DNA of 64,000 nucleotides. It comes from Rhodoferax mekongensis (GTDB lineage Bacteria > Pseudomonadota > Gammaproteobacteria > Burkholderiales > Burkholderiaceae_C). Below are positions 15,878-25,526 of this stretch, one piece after another. Numbering within the stretch: position 1 is the stretch's first letter; each line of letters begins with the position of its first letter. The stretch covers positions 3,497,001 to 3,561,000 of the forward strand of contig NZ_CP132507.1 in assembly GCF_032191775.1 (NCBI RefSeq). Reading direction: 5' to 3'. The notes under the pieces are model-generated. The model was not told where the DNA came from, did no database searches, and saw only the letters and a list, made by a program, of their open reading frames with translations. The translations under genes were made by a program, and so were the position numbers.

Positions 15878-17646
15878 ATGAACCTCTCGAATCTGAAAAT
15901 CGGCACCAAACTCATGCTGGGTTTCGCCAGCGTGCTGGCCTTGACCACTCTGCTGGGCGTTATGGCCTTGCTGCAGCTCTCCAACTTGTCGGTCAAAACC
16001 GAAAGAATCGCAACCAACAACCTTCCTAGCGTTCAGTTCACCGCCGACCTCAACAACTTGCTTGGCGCCATCCGAAGGGCCGAAGCCATGCACCTGCTGA
16101 CCTCGGACCCCGCCGTCAAGAAAGTCCAGGAAAAACTGATCGCTGACGCTCGCAAGTCGGTGGATGCCATCGTTGCGAGGGCAGGCTCCGTTTTGGATTC
16201 CGAGGTGGAATCCAAGGCGATCGCCAACTTCCAAAAACATTTGCGGAGTGGTCCGCAGCAGACGCCAAGATGTTGGAACTCTCCGGTGTTAACAACGCCA
16301 CCATGGCCGAAGAAATGTTTCGGGACCAGGTGGGCAAGGCGTTTGACGCTGCCATGAAGGAACTGGACGCAGTGTCGGCCTTCAATGCCAAAGAGGGCGA
16401 AGAGGCTTGGAGTGAGACCCAAGCCGTGGTTTCCAGCGGCCGGATCACGGTGATCAGCGCGATGGTGGCCGCCTTGGTGATAGGAGCCTTGTTGGCCATC
16501 CTGATCTCTCGAGCCATCACTACGCCGGTGGGAGAAGCGGTCAAGGCGGCTCAGGAAATGTCCACCGGTGACATGACCCGCGCGCTCGTATCTCAAGGCA
16601 AGGATGAAATCGCAGTGCTGCTGCAGTCTCTGGAGTCCATGCGGCAGAGCCTGTCCAGGGTGGTGCAAACTGTGCGTCAGGGCTCGGAGAGCGTGGAAAC
16701 CGCCAGCTCCGAGATCGCCCAGGGCAACCATGACCTGAGCGCCCGCACCGAACAGCAGGCCAGCTCACTGGAAGAAACTGCTGCCTCCATGGAACAACTC
16801 AGCGCCCAGGTCAAGCACAATGCAGAGAACGCATTGCAGGCCAACCAACTGGCGGCCAGCGCATCCAATGTGGCAGCGCGGGGTGGCGATGTGGTGGGCC
16901 GTGTGGTGGACACCATGAAGGAAATCAACGATTCGTCACGGCGGATCTCGGACATCATTGCCGTGATCGATGGCATCGCCTTCCAAACCAATATTCTGGC
17001 GCTCAATGCAGCGGTAGAGGCAGCCCGCGCAGGCGAACAAGGCCGTGGTTTTGCGGTGGTGGCCTCCGAAGTGCGCGCCCTGGCCGGGCGCAGCGCCGAG
17101 GCCGCCAAAGAGATCAAGTCCCTGATCAACGCCAGCGTGGAGCGCGTGGAACAGGGCTCTGCGTTGGTGAACGAGGCCGGCAGCACCATGGCTGAGGTGG
17201 TGACTTCCATCCGCCGCGTGACGGACATGATGGGTGAGATCAGCTCCGCCAGCAACGAACAGTCGTTGGGCGTGGCGCAAGTGGGCGAGGCAGTGACCCA
17301 CATGGATCGCGCCACCCAACAGAACGCGGCCCTTGTGGAGCAGATTGCCGCCGCGGCGAGCAGCCTCAAAACGCAATCGGCCGAGTTGGTCAGCACCGTT
17401 TCCATTTTCAAGCTCGATGGCGCCCAGAGCGCGCGCAAAGTTCAAGTACGTGCGCCAGCGTCCGCCCAGAAGCCATTTGCAGGCGAAGAGCGGCGTGCTA
17501 TTCCTGCCAAGCCTGCCAGCAAACCCACACCGGCTGCGGCTCCCAAAGTCGCCCAAGCACTGCCCAAACCTGCAGCTCCAGCCCCTGCCCCCGCCAAGAC
17601 GTTTACTGCCAAGGCCGGAGGGGATGATGACTGGGAAACCTTTTAA
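15878..17646 (+). pseudogene. Methyl-accepting chemotaxis protein, interrupted by a one-base frameshift
   Basis: The gene codes a classic receptor but needs a frame change near 16238-16246 (CATTTGCGG). The first frame gives the N-terminal membrane helix (KLMLGFASVLALTTLLGVMAL) and a helix-bundle ligand domain; the second gives the rest of it (read from [12 protein letters not shown]), the second membrane helix ([20 protein letters not shown]), a HAMP domain, and a full signalling hairpin ([20 protein letters not shown]). It ends in DWETF, the CheR-docking pentapeptide. One extra base would restore the whole protein. Every other part is intact, so this is either a very recent mutation, a phase-variable site or a sequencing error. 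Confidence 0.85.
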
Positions 17647-19439
17647 GCAGCTAACCCCCTGGCGCGCGCCTCCTCTTGCAGGCGCAGCACGCGGCGCTGC
17701 ACTTTGCCGGTGGTGGTCATGGGCAGTGAGTCCACAAACTCGATCTCCTTGGGGTACTCGTAAGGTGCCAACTGGCCTTTGACGTGCGCTTGCAGGTCCA
17801 GGGTCAGTTGGGCATGTAATCGGGCCCTGGCGCCCGTATCATCTGCGCAAGCAGCTATGAAATCAGGAGCAATGACCACATAGGCTTTGACCAGCGCACC
17901 CCGCTCTGGATCGGGCTTGGGTACCACAGCGGCGTTGATGACAGCAGGGTGTTTGACCAAGCAGTTCTCGATCTCCCCGGGGCCGATGCGGTAGCCCGCT
18001 GCCTTGAATACATCATCACTCCGGCCCTGGTACCAGAGGTAGCCATCAGCATCTCGCACCGCGAGATCACCAGTGCGGCACCAGTCGCCGGTGAACTTGG
18101 CATCCGTAGCTTTCTGGTTCTTCCAATAGCCCAAAAAGAAGATGGGGTCGGGTTGGCCGTGCACATCAAATCGGTGGAGCGCCACGTCGCCGGGCACGCC
18201 TACGGGGCATTCGTTGCCGGCCTCGTCAATCACCGCCACGCGGTGGCCGGGGTAACCCATGCCCATGCTGCCGGGCTTGGACGGGTAATGGAGGTTGCAG
18301 TTGCCTACGATGTAGTTCATTTCGGTCTGGCCGAACATTTCGTTGGGGCGCACACCGAGCTGTTGCTCGCAATAGCCGAACACCGCGTCGCCCACGGCCT
18401 CGCCCGCGCTCATGATGGCGTCGAGCTGAAGCTTGAATTGCTGGCGGACTGATTGGCTCTTGGTTCCGGGGTAGGCCTTCATCATGGCTTTGAGGGCCGT
18501 GGGGAACAGGAAGGTGTGGGTCACACCACAGTCGCGCATCAGTTCCAACGCCGTTTGCGGGCTGAAGCGGCCGTGGTAGGCCACGATGGGGCGGCCGAAG
18601 TACAGCGTGGGCAGCAAGGCATCCATCAAACCGCCCGTCCACGCCCAGTCGGCCGGCGACCAGAACACGGCCTTGGAGCTGCGGTTCTTTTTGCCGTCGA
18701 AGCCAAACCAGTTTTGGCTGGCCACAAAACCACTCAGGTTGCCGATGAGCGCGCGGTGGGGAATCAGTGCACCCTTGGGGTTGCCGGTGGTGCCACTGGT
18801 GTAAATGAGCACTGCGGGTTCCTCGGCCAAGGTGTTTACCAGCGCAAACACGGCGGACTGCGCATGCAAAACAGTCTCAAAGCGGGCATCTTGCGGCCCG
18901 GTCAACAAGGCTGCGTCTGCGTCCTGCAGGCCCACACCCAAGACCGCGCGCAACTGCGGGCAAGTCTGGCGCACGCTGGCCAACGCTGGCAGTGAGCCGG
19001 CATCGCAAATGGCGACAACCGCTTCACTGTCCTGCAAGCGGAACTCCAGCGCCTCCGGCCCGAACAACATGCTCAGGGGCATGGCCACCGCACCCAGCTG
19101 CAGCACCGCCATGTAGGCCACCGCGGTCTCAAACCGCTGGGGCAGCACGATGCCCACGCGGTCCCCGCGTTGCACGCCCAGCTTGGCCAGCGCGTTGGAA
19201 AGACGGTTGGCCTGCTCCTGCAGCTGCGAATAAGTATAAAAAGTATCGCTAGCGCCCGAGGAATATGCGCGGATAGCTACTCTTTTTGTAGCATCCTGCA
19301 ACTCTGCCCAACGCCGGCTGCACACCTGAGCCATGTTGAAGTGCTGCGGCACCTCCCAGCGGAATTGGCTGTGCAAGGCTGCGTAGCCTGCGGGTCGTTG
19401 TGCGTTGCGGGGTGTGTCTCTGCCTTGACTGGCGGCCAT
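17643..19439 (-). CDS. AMP-forming acyl-CoA synthetase
   Basis: A 598-residue ANL-family enzyme that would activate a carboxylate with ATP and CoA. The P-loop [13 protein letters not shown] lies at residues 211-223, the [10 protein letters not shown] motif in the middle, the hinge [12 protein letters not shown] later, and the catalytic Lys in TTTGKVQRR near the C terminus. The residues around [11 protein letters not shown] and the length fit the short- or medium-chain group; the acid is not determined. Two copies of the 55-bp repeat are read as coding sequence: one near residues 50-71 and one near the C-terminal [15 protein letters not shown]. It overlaps the end of the chemotaxis gene by 4 bases and diverges from a hydrolase gene. 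Confidence 0.92.
   Translation of the reverse strand: MAASQGRDTPRNAQRPAGYAALHSQFRWEVPQHFNMAQVCSRRWAELQDATKRVAIRAYSSGASDTFYTYSQLQEQANRLSNALAKLGVQRGDRVGIVLPQRFETAVAYMAVLQLGAVAMPLSMLFGPEALEFRLQDSEAVVAICDAGSLPALASVRQTCPQLRAVLGVGLQDADAALLTGPQDARFETVLHAQSAVFALVNTLAEEPAVLIYTSGTTGNPKGALIPHRALIGNLSGFVASQNWFGFDGKKNRSSKAVFWSPADWAWTGGLMDALLPTLYFGRPIVAYHGRFSPQTALELMRDCGVTHTFLFPTALKAMMKAYPGTKSQSVRQQFKLQLDAIMSAGEAVGDAVFGYCEQQLGVRPNEMFGQTEMNYIVGNCNLHYPSKPGSMGMGYPGHRVAVIDEAGNECPVGVPGDVALHRFDVHGQPDPIFFLGYWKNQKATDAKFTGDWCRTGDLAVRDADGYLWYQGRSDDVFKAAGYRIGPGEIENCLVKHPAVINAAVVPKPDPERGALVKAYVVIAPDFIAACADDTGARARLHAQLTLDLQAHVKGQLAPYEYPKEIEFVDSLPMTTTGKVQRRVLRLQEEARARGLAA
17821..17868 (-). repeat. Interspersed 55-bp repeat, copy 2, inside the CoA ligase gene
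   Basis: In the gene's direction it reads GCTCCTGATTTCATAGC, TGCTTGCGCA, a short spacer and ACGGGCGCCAGGGCCCGATT. It is translated as [17 protein letters not shown], an apparent insertion between AYVVIA and [15 protein letters not shown], which adjoin in relatives as I remember them. Confidence 0.75.
19231..19293 (-). repeat. Interspersed 55-bp repeat, copy 3, inside the CoA ligase gene
   Basis: In the gene's direction: GCTACAAAAAGAGTAGC, TATCCGCGCATATTCC, TCGGGCGCTAGCG and a T-rich end. It is translated as [18 protein letters not shown] near the N terminus of the CoA ligase. Confidence 0.75.
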
Positions 19440-19474
19440 GCCTTGTCTCCTCTTCTGTCTTTATGATTTGCACA

Positions 19475-20377
19475 ATGTATCAAGCCCGACGCCCGCATCA
19501 AAGCGAATTCATTCCCATCCGCAATCTGGACTACCACGTGCAAGTGTGGGGAGAGCCCAGCCCGGGCAAAACGCCCTTGGTGATGGTGCACGGCTGGATG
19601 GACGTGGCCGCGAGCTACCAATTTGTGGTGGATGCCTTCAGCGAGGACCACTACATCATTGCCCCCGACTGGCGGGGCTACGGCAAAACCAAAGTGCCGA
19701 AAACGGACAATTACTGGGTACCCGACTATCTGGCCGACCTGGACTTTCTGCTCGACCATTACGCCCCGGACCAACCAGTGAACCTGGTGGGCCACAGCAT
19801 GGGCGGCAATGTTGTCATGCTCTACGGGGGCGTGCGGCCCCAGCGCATACGCCGCTTGGTGAATCTGGAAGGCTTCGGCATGCCGGCCACCATTCCTGCC
19901 CAAGCGCCCGGCCGCTTTGCCACCTGGATGGATGAACTCAAAAAGCTGCATGCCGGTGAGATGGAGCTCAAGGCTTATGACAGCGCAGACGGGGTGGCCC
20001 GCCGCCTCATGAAAACCAACCCGCGCCTGGGGGCCGACAAAGCCACCTGGCTGGCCCGCCATTGGGCGGCAGAGAACGCCGACGGCAGCTGGTCCATCCA
20101 AGGCGATGCGGCCCACAAGGTCACCAGCGCACAGCTGTACCGCGTGGAAGAAGTGCTCGCGATTTACCAGCGCCTGACCATGCCGGTGCTGGCCGTGGAA
20201 GCCTCGGACAACAGCCTGGACCTGTGGTGGAAAGGCAAGTTCACCTTGGCCGAATACCACGAGCGTCTGAAGGTGGTTCCGCAGGTGGAAATCGCCCGCA
20301 TCGACGACGCCGGCCACATGATGCACCACGATCAACCGGAGGTGCTGGCAGCCTTGATCGAACGCTTTATCCGCTGA
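19475..20377 (+). CDS. Alpha/beta hydrolase
   Basis: A 300-residue hydrolase fold protein without a signal peptide. VMVHGWMDVAASY forms the oxyanion-hole region, NLVGHSMGGNVVM is the nucleophile elbow with the catalytic Ser, and IDDAGHMMHHDQPE near the end holds the catalytic His. The substrate cannot be read from sequence; esters or haloalkane-type compounds are possibilities. A start at 19475 (MYQARRP) is chosen; an ATG 12 bases earlier is equally possible because neither has a clear ribosome-binding site. It diverges from the CoA ligase gene. Confidence 0.9.
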   Translation: MYQARRPHQSEFIPIRNLDYHVQVWGEPSPGKTPLVMVHGWMDVAASYQFVVDAFSEDHYIIAPDWRGYGKTKVPKTDNYWVPDYLADLDFLLDHYAPDQPVNLVGHSMGGNVVMLYGGVRPQRIRRLVNLEGFGMPATIPAQAPGRFATWMDELKKLHAGEMELKAYDSADGVARRLMKTNPRLGADKATWLARHWAAENADGSWSIQGDAAHKVTSAQLYRVEEVLAIYQRLTMPVLAVEASDNSLDLWWKGKFTLAEYHERLKVVPQVEIARIDDAGHMMHHDQPEVLAALIERFIR

Positions 20378-20403
20378 TTTTGTAGGGCTGAATTACTGCA
20401 ACT

Positions 20404-20426
20404 AAAATGAGAACGTCTCTCATTTT
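20404..20426. promoter_or_regulatory. Fur-box-like operator upstream of the ferric-iron binding protein gene
   Basis: A perfect inverted repeat with 9-base arms AAAATGAGA and TCTCATTTT around a 5-base centre lies 22 bases before the ATG of the iron-binding protein gene. The ATGAGA...TCTCAT pattern is that of betaproteobacterial Fur sites, consistent with iron repression. Confidence 0.75.
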
Positions 20427-20447
20427 GATTCGCAACCACTACGCTTC

Positions 20448-21506
20448 ATGCCCATGACAAATCTCTCTGCCCGCCGCCTTGTGCTCGCCGCTGCCGTTCT
20501 CGGCGTTTGCTCACCCGCTATCCAGGCGCAAGACAAGGTGCTCAATGTGTATTCCGCCCGCCACTACCCCGGTGACGTGCAGCTCTACTCCGCATTCACC
20601 CAGGCTACGGGCATCCAAATCAAGAGGGTGGATGCCGATGATGCGGGCATTCTGCAGCGCCTGAAAGCCGAAGGCACTGCGTCTCCCGCCGACGTCATCC
20701 TGCTGGTGGATGCTTCGCGCCTGTGGCGTGCCGAGGTGGACGGCTTGTTTGCCCCCGTGAAATCCAAGGTACTGGATGACGCCATTCCTGCCCAGTTGCG
20801 CGGCAAGACCAGTGCTGAAGGCACTTACTGGTATGGGTTCAGCACCCGTGCCCGCGTGATTGTGTACAACAAGGCCCGCGTGTCCAAAGAGAACGTGGAC
20901 ACCTACGAAGAACTGGCAGATCCCAAAAACAAGGGCTTGCTGTGCACCCGCTCCGGCTCGCACCCCTACAACCTGAGCCTGTTCGGTGCCATGAACGAGC
21001 ACCTGGGCAGCGCAGCCACTGAAACCTGGCTCAAGGGCCTGGTGAGCAACATGGCGCGCAATCCCGTGGGCGGCGATACCGACCAGATCAAGGCGACAGC
21101 CTCCGGCGAATGCGGCGTGGCGTTGACCAACACCTACTACCTCGCCCGCCTGATGCGCAGCGACAAGCCCGAAGACCGCGCGGTGATGGACAAGGTCGGC
21201 GTGGTGTTCCCCAACCAAAGCAGCTGGGGCACCCATGTGAACATTGCCGGTGGCGCCATGGCGAAGAACACCAAGAACCCGGCCTATGCCCAGCAGTTCC
21301 TCGAGTTTCTGGCCAGCCCCCAGGCACAAGAGTACTTCGCCAATGGCAACAACGAGTGGCCAACGGCCAAAGGCATCAAGATCAGCAATCCTGCACTGGA
21401 AAGCATGAGCGCCGGTGGCTTCAAGTCAGAGACGATTCCGGTCAGCATCGTCGGCATGAACCAGGTCAAGGTGCAGCAGATGCTGGACCGTGTGAGCTAC
21501 AAGTAA
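20448..21506 (+). CDS. fbpA: Fe(3+) ABC transporter periplasmic binding protein
   Basis: A 352-residue protein with a Sec signal peptide (LVLAAAVLGVCSPAIQAQ). The mature part opens with KVLNVYSARHYPGDVQLYSAFTQATG and includes VALTNTYYLARLMRS, whose paired tyrosines bind ferric iron in FbpA/FutA proteins, and SWGTHVNIAGGAMAKN. It captures Fe3+ in the periplasm for the permease and ATPase encoded nearby. The gene is alone downstream of the Fur-like site; its permease partner converges on it and the ATPase is further on. A bidirectional terminator follows. Confidence 0.94.
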   Translation: MPMTNLSARRLVLAAAVLGVCSPAIQAQDKVLNVYSARHYPGDVQLYSAFTQATGIQIKRVDADDAGILQRLKAEGTASPADVILLVDASRLWRAEVDGLFAPVKSKVLDDAIPAQLRGKTSAEGTYWYGFSTRARVIVYNKARVSKENVDTYEELADPKNKGLLCTRSGSHPYNLSLFGAMNEHLGSAATETWLKGLVSNMARNPVGGDTDQIKATASGECGVALTNTYYLARLMRSDKPEDRAVMDKVGVVFPNQSSWGTHVNIAGGAMAKNTKNPAYAQQFLEFLASPQAQEYFANGNNEWPTAKGIKISNPALESMSAGGFKSETIPVSIVGMNQVKVQQMLDRVSYK

Positions 21507-21526
21507 GTCACTCCGCCTACCCGCCA

Positions 21527-21563
21527 GCGGCCTGACTGCACATTGCGGTCAGGCCGCTTTTTT
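21527..21563. terminator. Bidirectional terminator between the converging fbpA and fbpB genes
   Basis: A perfect 10-bp stem, GCGGCCTGAC (21527-21536) and GTCAGGCCGC (21548-21557), is followed by six T on the plus strand. The right arm also encodes the last codons and stop of the permease gene on the other strand. Confidence 0.9.
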
Positions 21564-23180
21564 GTTGAGGGTACGACTCAAAAAGATCACCGGGATCAAG
21601 CCCACCAGCACCAGCACCAGGGCCGGCAATGCCGCTTCTCCCAAGCGCTCGTCCTTGGCCAGTTGAAAGGCGACAACGGCCAGCGTGTCGTGGTCAAAAG
21701 GGCGCAGCACCAGGGTGGCCGGCAACTCTTTCATCACATCCACAAACACCAGCAGCCCTGCCACCAGAGTGCTGCGCACCAGCAGAGGCCGGTGCACACG
21801 CCACCACAGGCCCCAACCGGTCACGCCCAGCATGCGGGCGCTTTCGTCCAAGGTCGCAGGCACCTGGTTGTAGCCGCTTTGCACGGTATGCAAGGCCACT
21901 GCAGTAAAGCGTACCAAGTACGCCCAGATCACGCCGAAGATGGTCGTGCTGACCCAGAAGCCTACCTGCCAATCCGGCCGGGTGGCCTGCAGCCATGCCA
22001 CGGGAATCAACAGGCCGACCACGATGACAGCACCGGGCACGGCATAGCCCATGCCGGCCAGGCCGACGACAATCCGAGTCAACCGGTCGGGCACACGGCG
22101 TGCTGCAAACGCCAGCGCAAGCGCCACCCCACTGGCGAGCAAGGCTGTGATGGCAGCGAGCTTGAAGCTGTTTACGCTCCAACCTACAAAGCTGCTCCAG
22201 GGCAAGGGGCTGTCCTCCACGCCCCATGCCTGCCAGAGTGGCCGCGCCATGAAAAAGACCGGCAATACAAAGCCCAGAAACACCGGAACGCCACACACCA
22301 GGGTCGCCCCCACTGCCCGCATACCCCGCAAAACAACAGGCTGGGCCACCACCCTGCGTCCCTTGGCGTTGGCAAAACGCAGCTTGCGCCGCGCGTGTAG
22401 CTCAAGCCTGAGCAACACCGCCATCACGACCAAAAGAAGCGTGGCCAACTGGGCCGCGGCGATACGGCTATCCAGCACGAGCCAGGCCTTGTAAATGCCA
22501 GCGGTCAATGTCTGGATACCGAAATAACTGGAGACACCGTAGTCAGCCAGCGTCTCCATGAGCGCCAATGCCACCCCTGCCATGATGGCGGGCCGCGCCA
22601 AGGGAACTGCGATGACCGCCACCCGCCGCGCGAGAGACGCCCCCATCAGGCGGGCCGCATCCATCAAGTGCGCAGCACGCTCCAACAAGGCGACCCGCAC
22701 CAGCAGATACACATAGGGATAGAGGGTAAAAACGAAAACAAGGGCTGCGCCTCCGAGGCTGCGTACTTCCGGGAACAAGCGCCCTTCCAACCCGAAGGTG
22801 TCTCGCATCCAGGTTTGGGCCGGGCCGCTGAACTGCAGAAAGTCCGTGTAGGCATACGCCACCACGTAAGCAGGCATGGCCAGGGGCAACAGCAAGGCCC
22901 ATTCCCATTGGCGGCGGCCCTGAAAATCGAACAGGCTCACGGCACAGGCGCTGGCCGTTCCCACCACGCCCACGCCCAGCGCCACCACCCCGCAAAGCAC
23001 CAGAGTGGTCCAGCCGTACCCGGGGAGCACCGAAGCAGCCATTTCGCGCAGGAGCGCCATCGCCACGGCATCCCACTGCAGCACGGCAACGATCAATGCC
23101 ACGATCGGAAGCGACACGAACGCCCCCACCCACAGCAAGGCTAGCCTGCCGGAAACGAGACGTACAAACGGGGAAAACAT
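21549..23180 (-). CDS. fbpB: Fe(3+) ABC transporter permease, fused two-domain type
   Basis: A 543-residue inner-membrane protein with about 12 helices in two homologous halves, as in FbpB/AfuB/SfuB. Each half has the cytoplasmic EAA-type loop: LMDAARLMGASLARRVAVIAVPLARPAI and LDESARMLGVTGWGLWWRVHRPLLVRS (quoted in pieces of the loop), which contact the ATPase. The start is put at an ATG at 23180; a TTG 13 codons earlier is also in frame. The gene diverges from the ATPase gene across a palindromic operator, so the importer is spread over three transcription units. Confidence 0.92.
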   Translation of the reverse strand: MFSPFVRLVSGRLALLWVGAFVSLPIVALIVAVLQWDAVAMALLREMAASVLPGYGWTTLVLCGVVALGVGVVGTASACAVSLFDFQGRRQWEWALLLPLAMPAYVVAYAYTDFLQFSGPAQTWMRDTFGLEGRLFPEVRSLGGAALVFVFTLYPYVYLLVRVALLERAAHLMDAARLMGASLARRVAVIAVPLARPAIMAGVALALMETLADYGVSSYFGIQTLTAGIYKAWLVLDSRIAAAQLATLLLVVMAVLLRLELHARRKLRFANAKGRRVVAQPVVLRGMRAVGATLVCGVPVFLGFVLPVFFMARPLWQAWGVEDSPLPWSSFVGWSVNSFKLAAITALLASGVALALAFAARRVPDRLTRIVVGLAGMGYAVPGAVIVVGLLIPVAWLQATRPDWQVGFWVSTTIFGVIWAYLVRFTAVALHTVQSGYNQVPATLDESARMLGVTGWGLWWRVHRPLLVRSTLVAGLLVFVDVMKELPATLVLRPFDHDTLAVVAFQLAKDERLGEAALPALVLVLVGLIPVIFLSRTLNKKAA

Positions 23181-23255
23181 TGGGATGGAAGGGGCTGACA
23201 CGAGCGTGCTGCAAAACAAGGGAACAGCCCGGTGAACCCCACGGCTGCGAGTGAG

Positions 23256-23275
23256 AATTGTAGGTACCTACAATT
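23256..23275. promoter_or_regulatory. Perfect 20-bp palindrome between the divergent fbpB and fbpC genes
   Basis: AATTGTAGGT is followed directly by its reverse complement ACCTACAATT. The site ends 6 bases before the fbpC ATG and lies about 75 bases from the fbpB ATG, so a bound regulator could shut off both. It does not look like the Fur-type site upstream of fbpA. It also occupies the place where a ribosome-binding site would be expected for fbpC. Confidence 0.65.
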
Positions 23276-23281
23276 TTGCCC

Positions 23282-24367
23282 ATGTACCTCGAACTCCAAA
23301 ACCTTAGTGTGCGCTACCGCCCTTCCCAGCCCCTTGCCGTGGAGAGGGTGAGTTTTGGCTTGCGGGCGGGAGAAATCGGTGTGCTGATCGGCCCCTCCGG
23401 CTGTGGCAAGACCACATTGCTGCGAGCGATTGCCGGTTTGGAAGCAAGCCACGACGGACGCATTTCGCTGGATGGGGCCACCGTCAGTGGTGATGGACAC
23501 ACGCTGCCACCAGAGCAGCGGCGCATGGGCATGGTGTTCCAGGACTACGCACTGTTCCCCCACATGGATGTCAGCAAAAACGTTGCCTTTGGCATTCATA
23601 GCCTGCCTGCGGCCCAGCGCAAGGCACGGGTGCAGGAGGTCCTGAATCTGGTGGGACTGGAGGAACATGCCTCGCGTTATCCCCATGAGCTGTCGGGCGG
23701 CCAGCAGCAGCGGGTCGCGCTGGCACGGGCGCTGGCCCCACAACCCCGCTTGCTCTTGCTGGACGAGCCCTTTTCCAACCTCGATGTGGATTTGCGTGAG
23801 CGTCTGGCCCAGGAGTTGCGCAGCATTCTCAAGGCGGCCGGTGCCACAGCGCTGTTTGTCACCCACGATCAGATGGAGGCTTTCGCCATCGGCGACCTGA
23901 TCGGGGTGATGCACCAAGGGCGCCTGCACCAATGGGCCGATGCTTACACGCTCTACCACCGGCCGGCCACGCGTTTTGTGGCCGACTTCATCGGCCATGG
24001 TGTGTTTACCTCCGCCCGGGTCGAGCTGCACGAGGAACACGGCATCACCCACAAACACGTGGTCACGCCCTTGGGCGAACTGCACGGAATCCACCAGCAC
24101 GAGCAGGACCGGCTGAGCCTTGGCCCTTGCGACATCCTGCTGCGGGCGGATGACATCGTCCACGACGATACGGCGGAGGTGCAGGCCCGGATCGTCAGCA
24201 AGGCCTTTCGCGGCAACGAGTTTCTGTACACCCTGGAACTGCGCACCGGCGAGCTGGTCATGGCCCATGTGCCCAGCCACCACGACCACCGCATCGGCGA
24301 GTGGATTGGCATCCGGCCGGAGGTGGACCACGTGGTCACGTTTGCCAGCGAAAGCCCACCGGGGTGA
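23282..24367 (+). CDS. fbpC: Fe(3+) ABC transporter ATP-binding protein
   Basis: A 361-residue ABC ATPase that powers ferric-iron import. Walker A GPSGCGKTTLLRAI, Q-loop VFQDYALFPH, signature LSGGQQQRVALARAL, Walker B LLLLDEPFSNLD and switch VTHDQMEAF are all intact. The C-terminal third is a TOBE-like regulatory domain (DILLRADDIVHDD, FRGNEFLYTLEL). The ATG at 23282 follows the palindrome so closely that no ribosome-binding site is visible; a TTG at 23276 would overlap nothing but adds only two codons. Confidence 0.94.
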   Translation: MYLELQNLSVRYRPSQPLAVERVSFGLRAGEIGVLIGPSGCGKTTLLRAIAGLEASHDGRISLDGATVSGDGHTLPPEQRRMGMVFQDYALFPHMDVSKNVAFGIHSLPAAQRKARVQEVLNLVGLEEHASRYPHELSGGQQQRVALARALAPQPRLLLLDEPFSNLDVDLRERLAQELRSILKAAGATALFVTHDQMEAFAIGDLIGVMHQGRLHQWADAYTLYHRPATRFVADFIGHGVFTSARVELHEEHGITHKHVVTPLGELHGIHQHEQDRLSLGPCDILLRADDIVHDDTAEVQARIVSKAFRGNEFLYTLELRTGELVMAHVPSHHDHRIGEWIGIRPEVDHVVTFASESPPG

Positions 24368-24419
24368 TGGCAACTAAAATAGCGGGTTAACCACATACAC
24401 AGCAAGCAGGACCCGCACC

Positions 24420-25524
24420 ATGGAAGCAGAACGCATCAACCTCATCGGCACCACCCTGGCAGACCTGACCAGCAGGACCCAGGAACTCAGGGGGTATCTT
24501 TGACTACGATGCCAAAGCCGAGCGCCTGCGCACCGTCAACGCATCGCTAGAAGATCCTTCAGTCTGGAACGACCCCAAGAAAGCCCAGGAGCTGGGCAAA
24601 GAAAAGAAGATGCTCGATGGCGTGGTCGTCACCCTGAACGACCTGACCAGCAACCTCTCTGACAACACCGAGTTGTTCGAGATGAGCAAGGAAGAAGGCG
24701 ACGTTGACAGCCTGCTCACCATCGAGCTTGAGACCGCCAAGCTCACCGAAATCGTTGAAGGCCTGGAGTTCCGACGCATGTTCAACAACCCGGCCGACCC
24801 CCTGCCCTGCTTCCTGGATATCCAGGCCGGCGCTGGCGGCACCGAGGCCTGCGATTGGGCCAGCATGTTGCTGCGCCAATACCTGAAGTACGCCGAGCGC
24901 AAGGGCTTTACCGCCAATGTGGAAGACCTGACCGACGGCGATACCGCCGGCATCAAGAGCGCCACCATCAAGATCGACGGCGAGTACGCCTTCGGCCACC
25001 TGCGCACCGAAACCGGCGTACACCGCCTGGTGCGCAAGAGCCCGTTCGATTCCTCCGGTGGTCGCCACACCTCGTTTGCTTCGGTGTTTGTGTATCCGGA
25101 AATTGATGACTCGATCGAGATCGACATCAACCCCGCCGACGTGCGTACCGACACTTTCCGCGCATCCGGCGCCGGTGGTCAGCACATCAACAAGACCGAC
25201 TCTGCGGTGCGCTTGACGCACATCCCTACCGGCATCGTGGTGCAATGCCAGGACGGACGCAGCCAACACAGCAACCGGGACGTAGCCTGGAAGCGCCTGC
25301 GCAGCCGCTTGTACGACTTCGAGTTGCGCAAGCGCCAGGAAGAACAGCAAAAGCTGGAAGACACCAAGACCGATGTAGGCTGGGGCCACCAGATCCGCTC
25401 GTATGTGCTGGACAACAGCCGCATCAAGGACCTGCGCACCAACGTCGAAGTGTCTGCCACCCAGAAGGTGCTGGACGGTGACTTGGATGTGTTCATCCAG
25501 GCATCCCTCAAGCAGGGTATCTGA
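24420..25524 (+). CDS. prfB: Peptide chain release factor 2, with programmed +1 frameshift
   Basis: RF2 reads UGA and UAA stops. The first 27 codons start at 24420 and meet an in-frame TGA at 24501-24503 inside AGGGGGTATCTTTGAC, the classic autoregulatory frameshift site with an internal Shine-Dalgarno-like AGGGGG; a +1 shift at CTT continues with DYDAKAERL to 25524. The tripeptide SPF ([10 protein letters not shown]) recognises the stop codon and GGQ ([12 protein letters not shown]) triggers peptide release. When RF2 is scarce, slow termination at the UGA favours the shift and more RF2. The product is about 367 residues, as expected. Confidence 0.97.
24486..24504 (+). promoter_or_regulatory. 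RF2 programmed frameshift site
   Basis: AGGGGG, a 3-base gap and CTTTGAC reproduce the well-known prfB slippery site: the AGGGGG pairs with 16S rRNA, CTT is the slipping codon and TGA the sensed stop. Confidence 0.95.
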
Positions 25525-25526
25525 GC

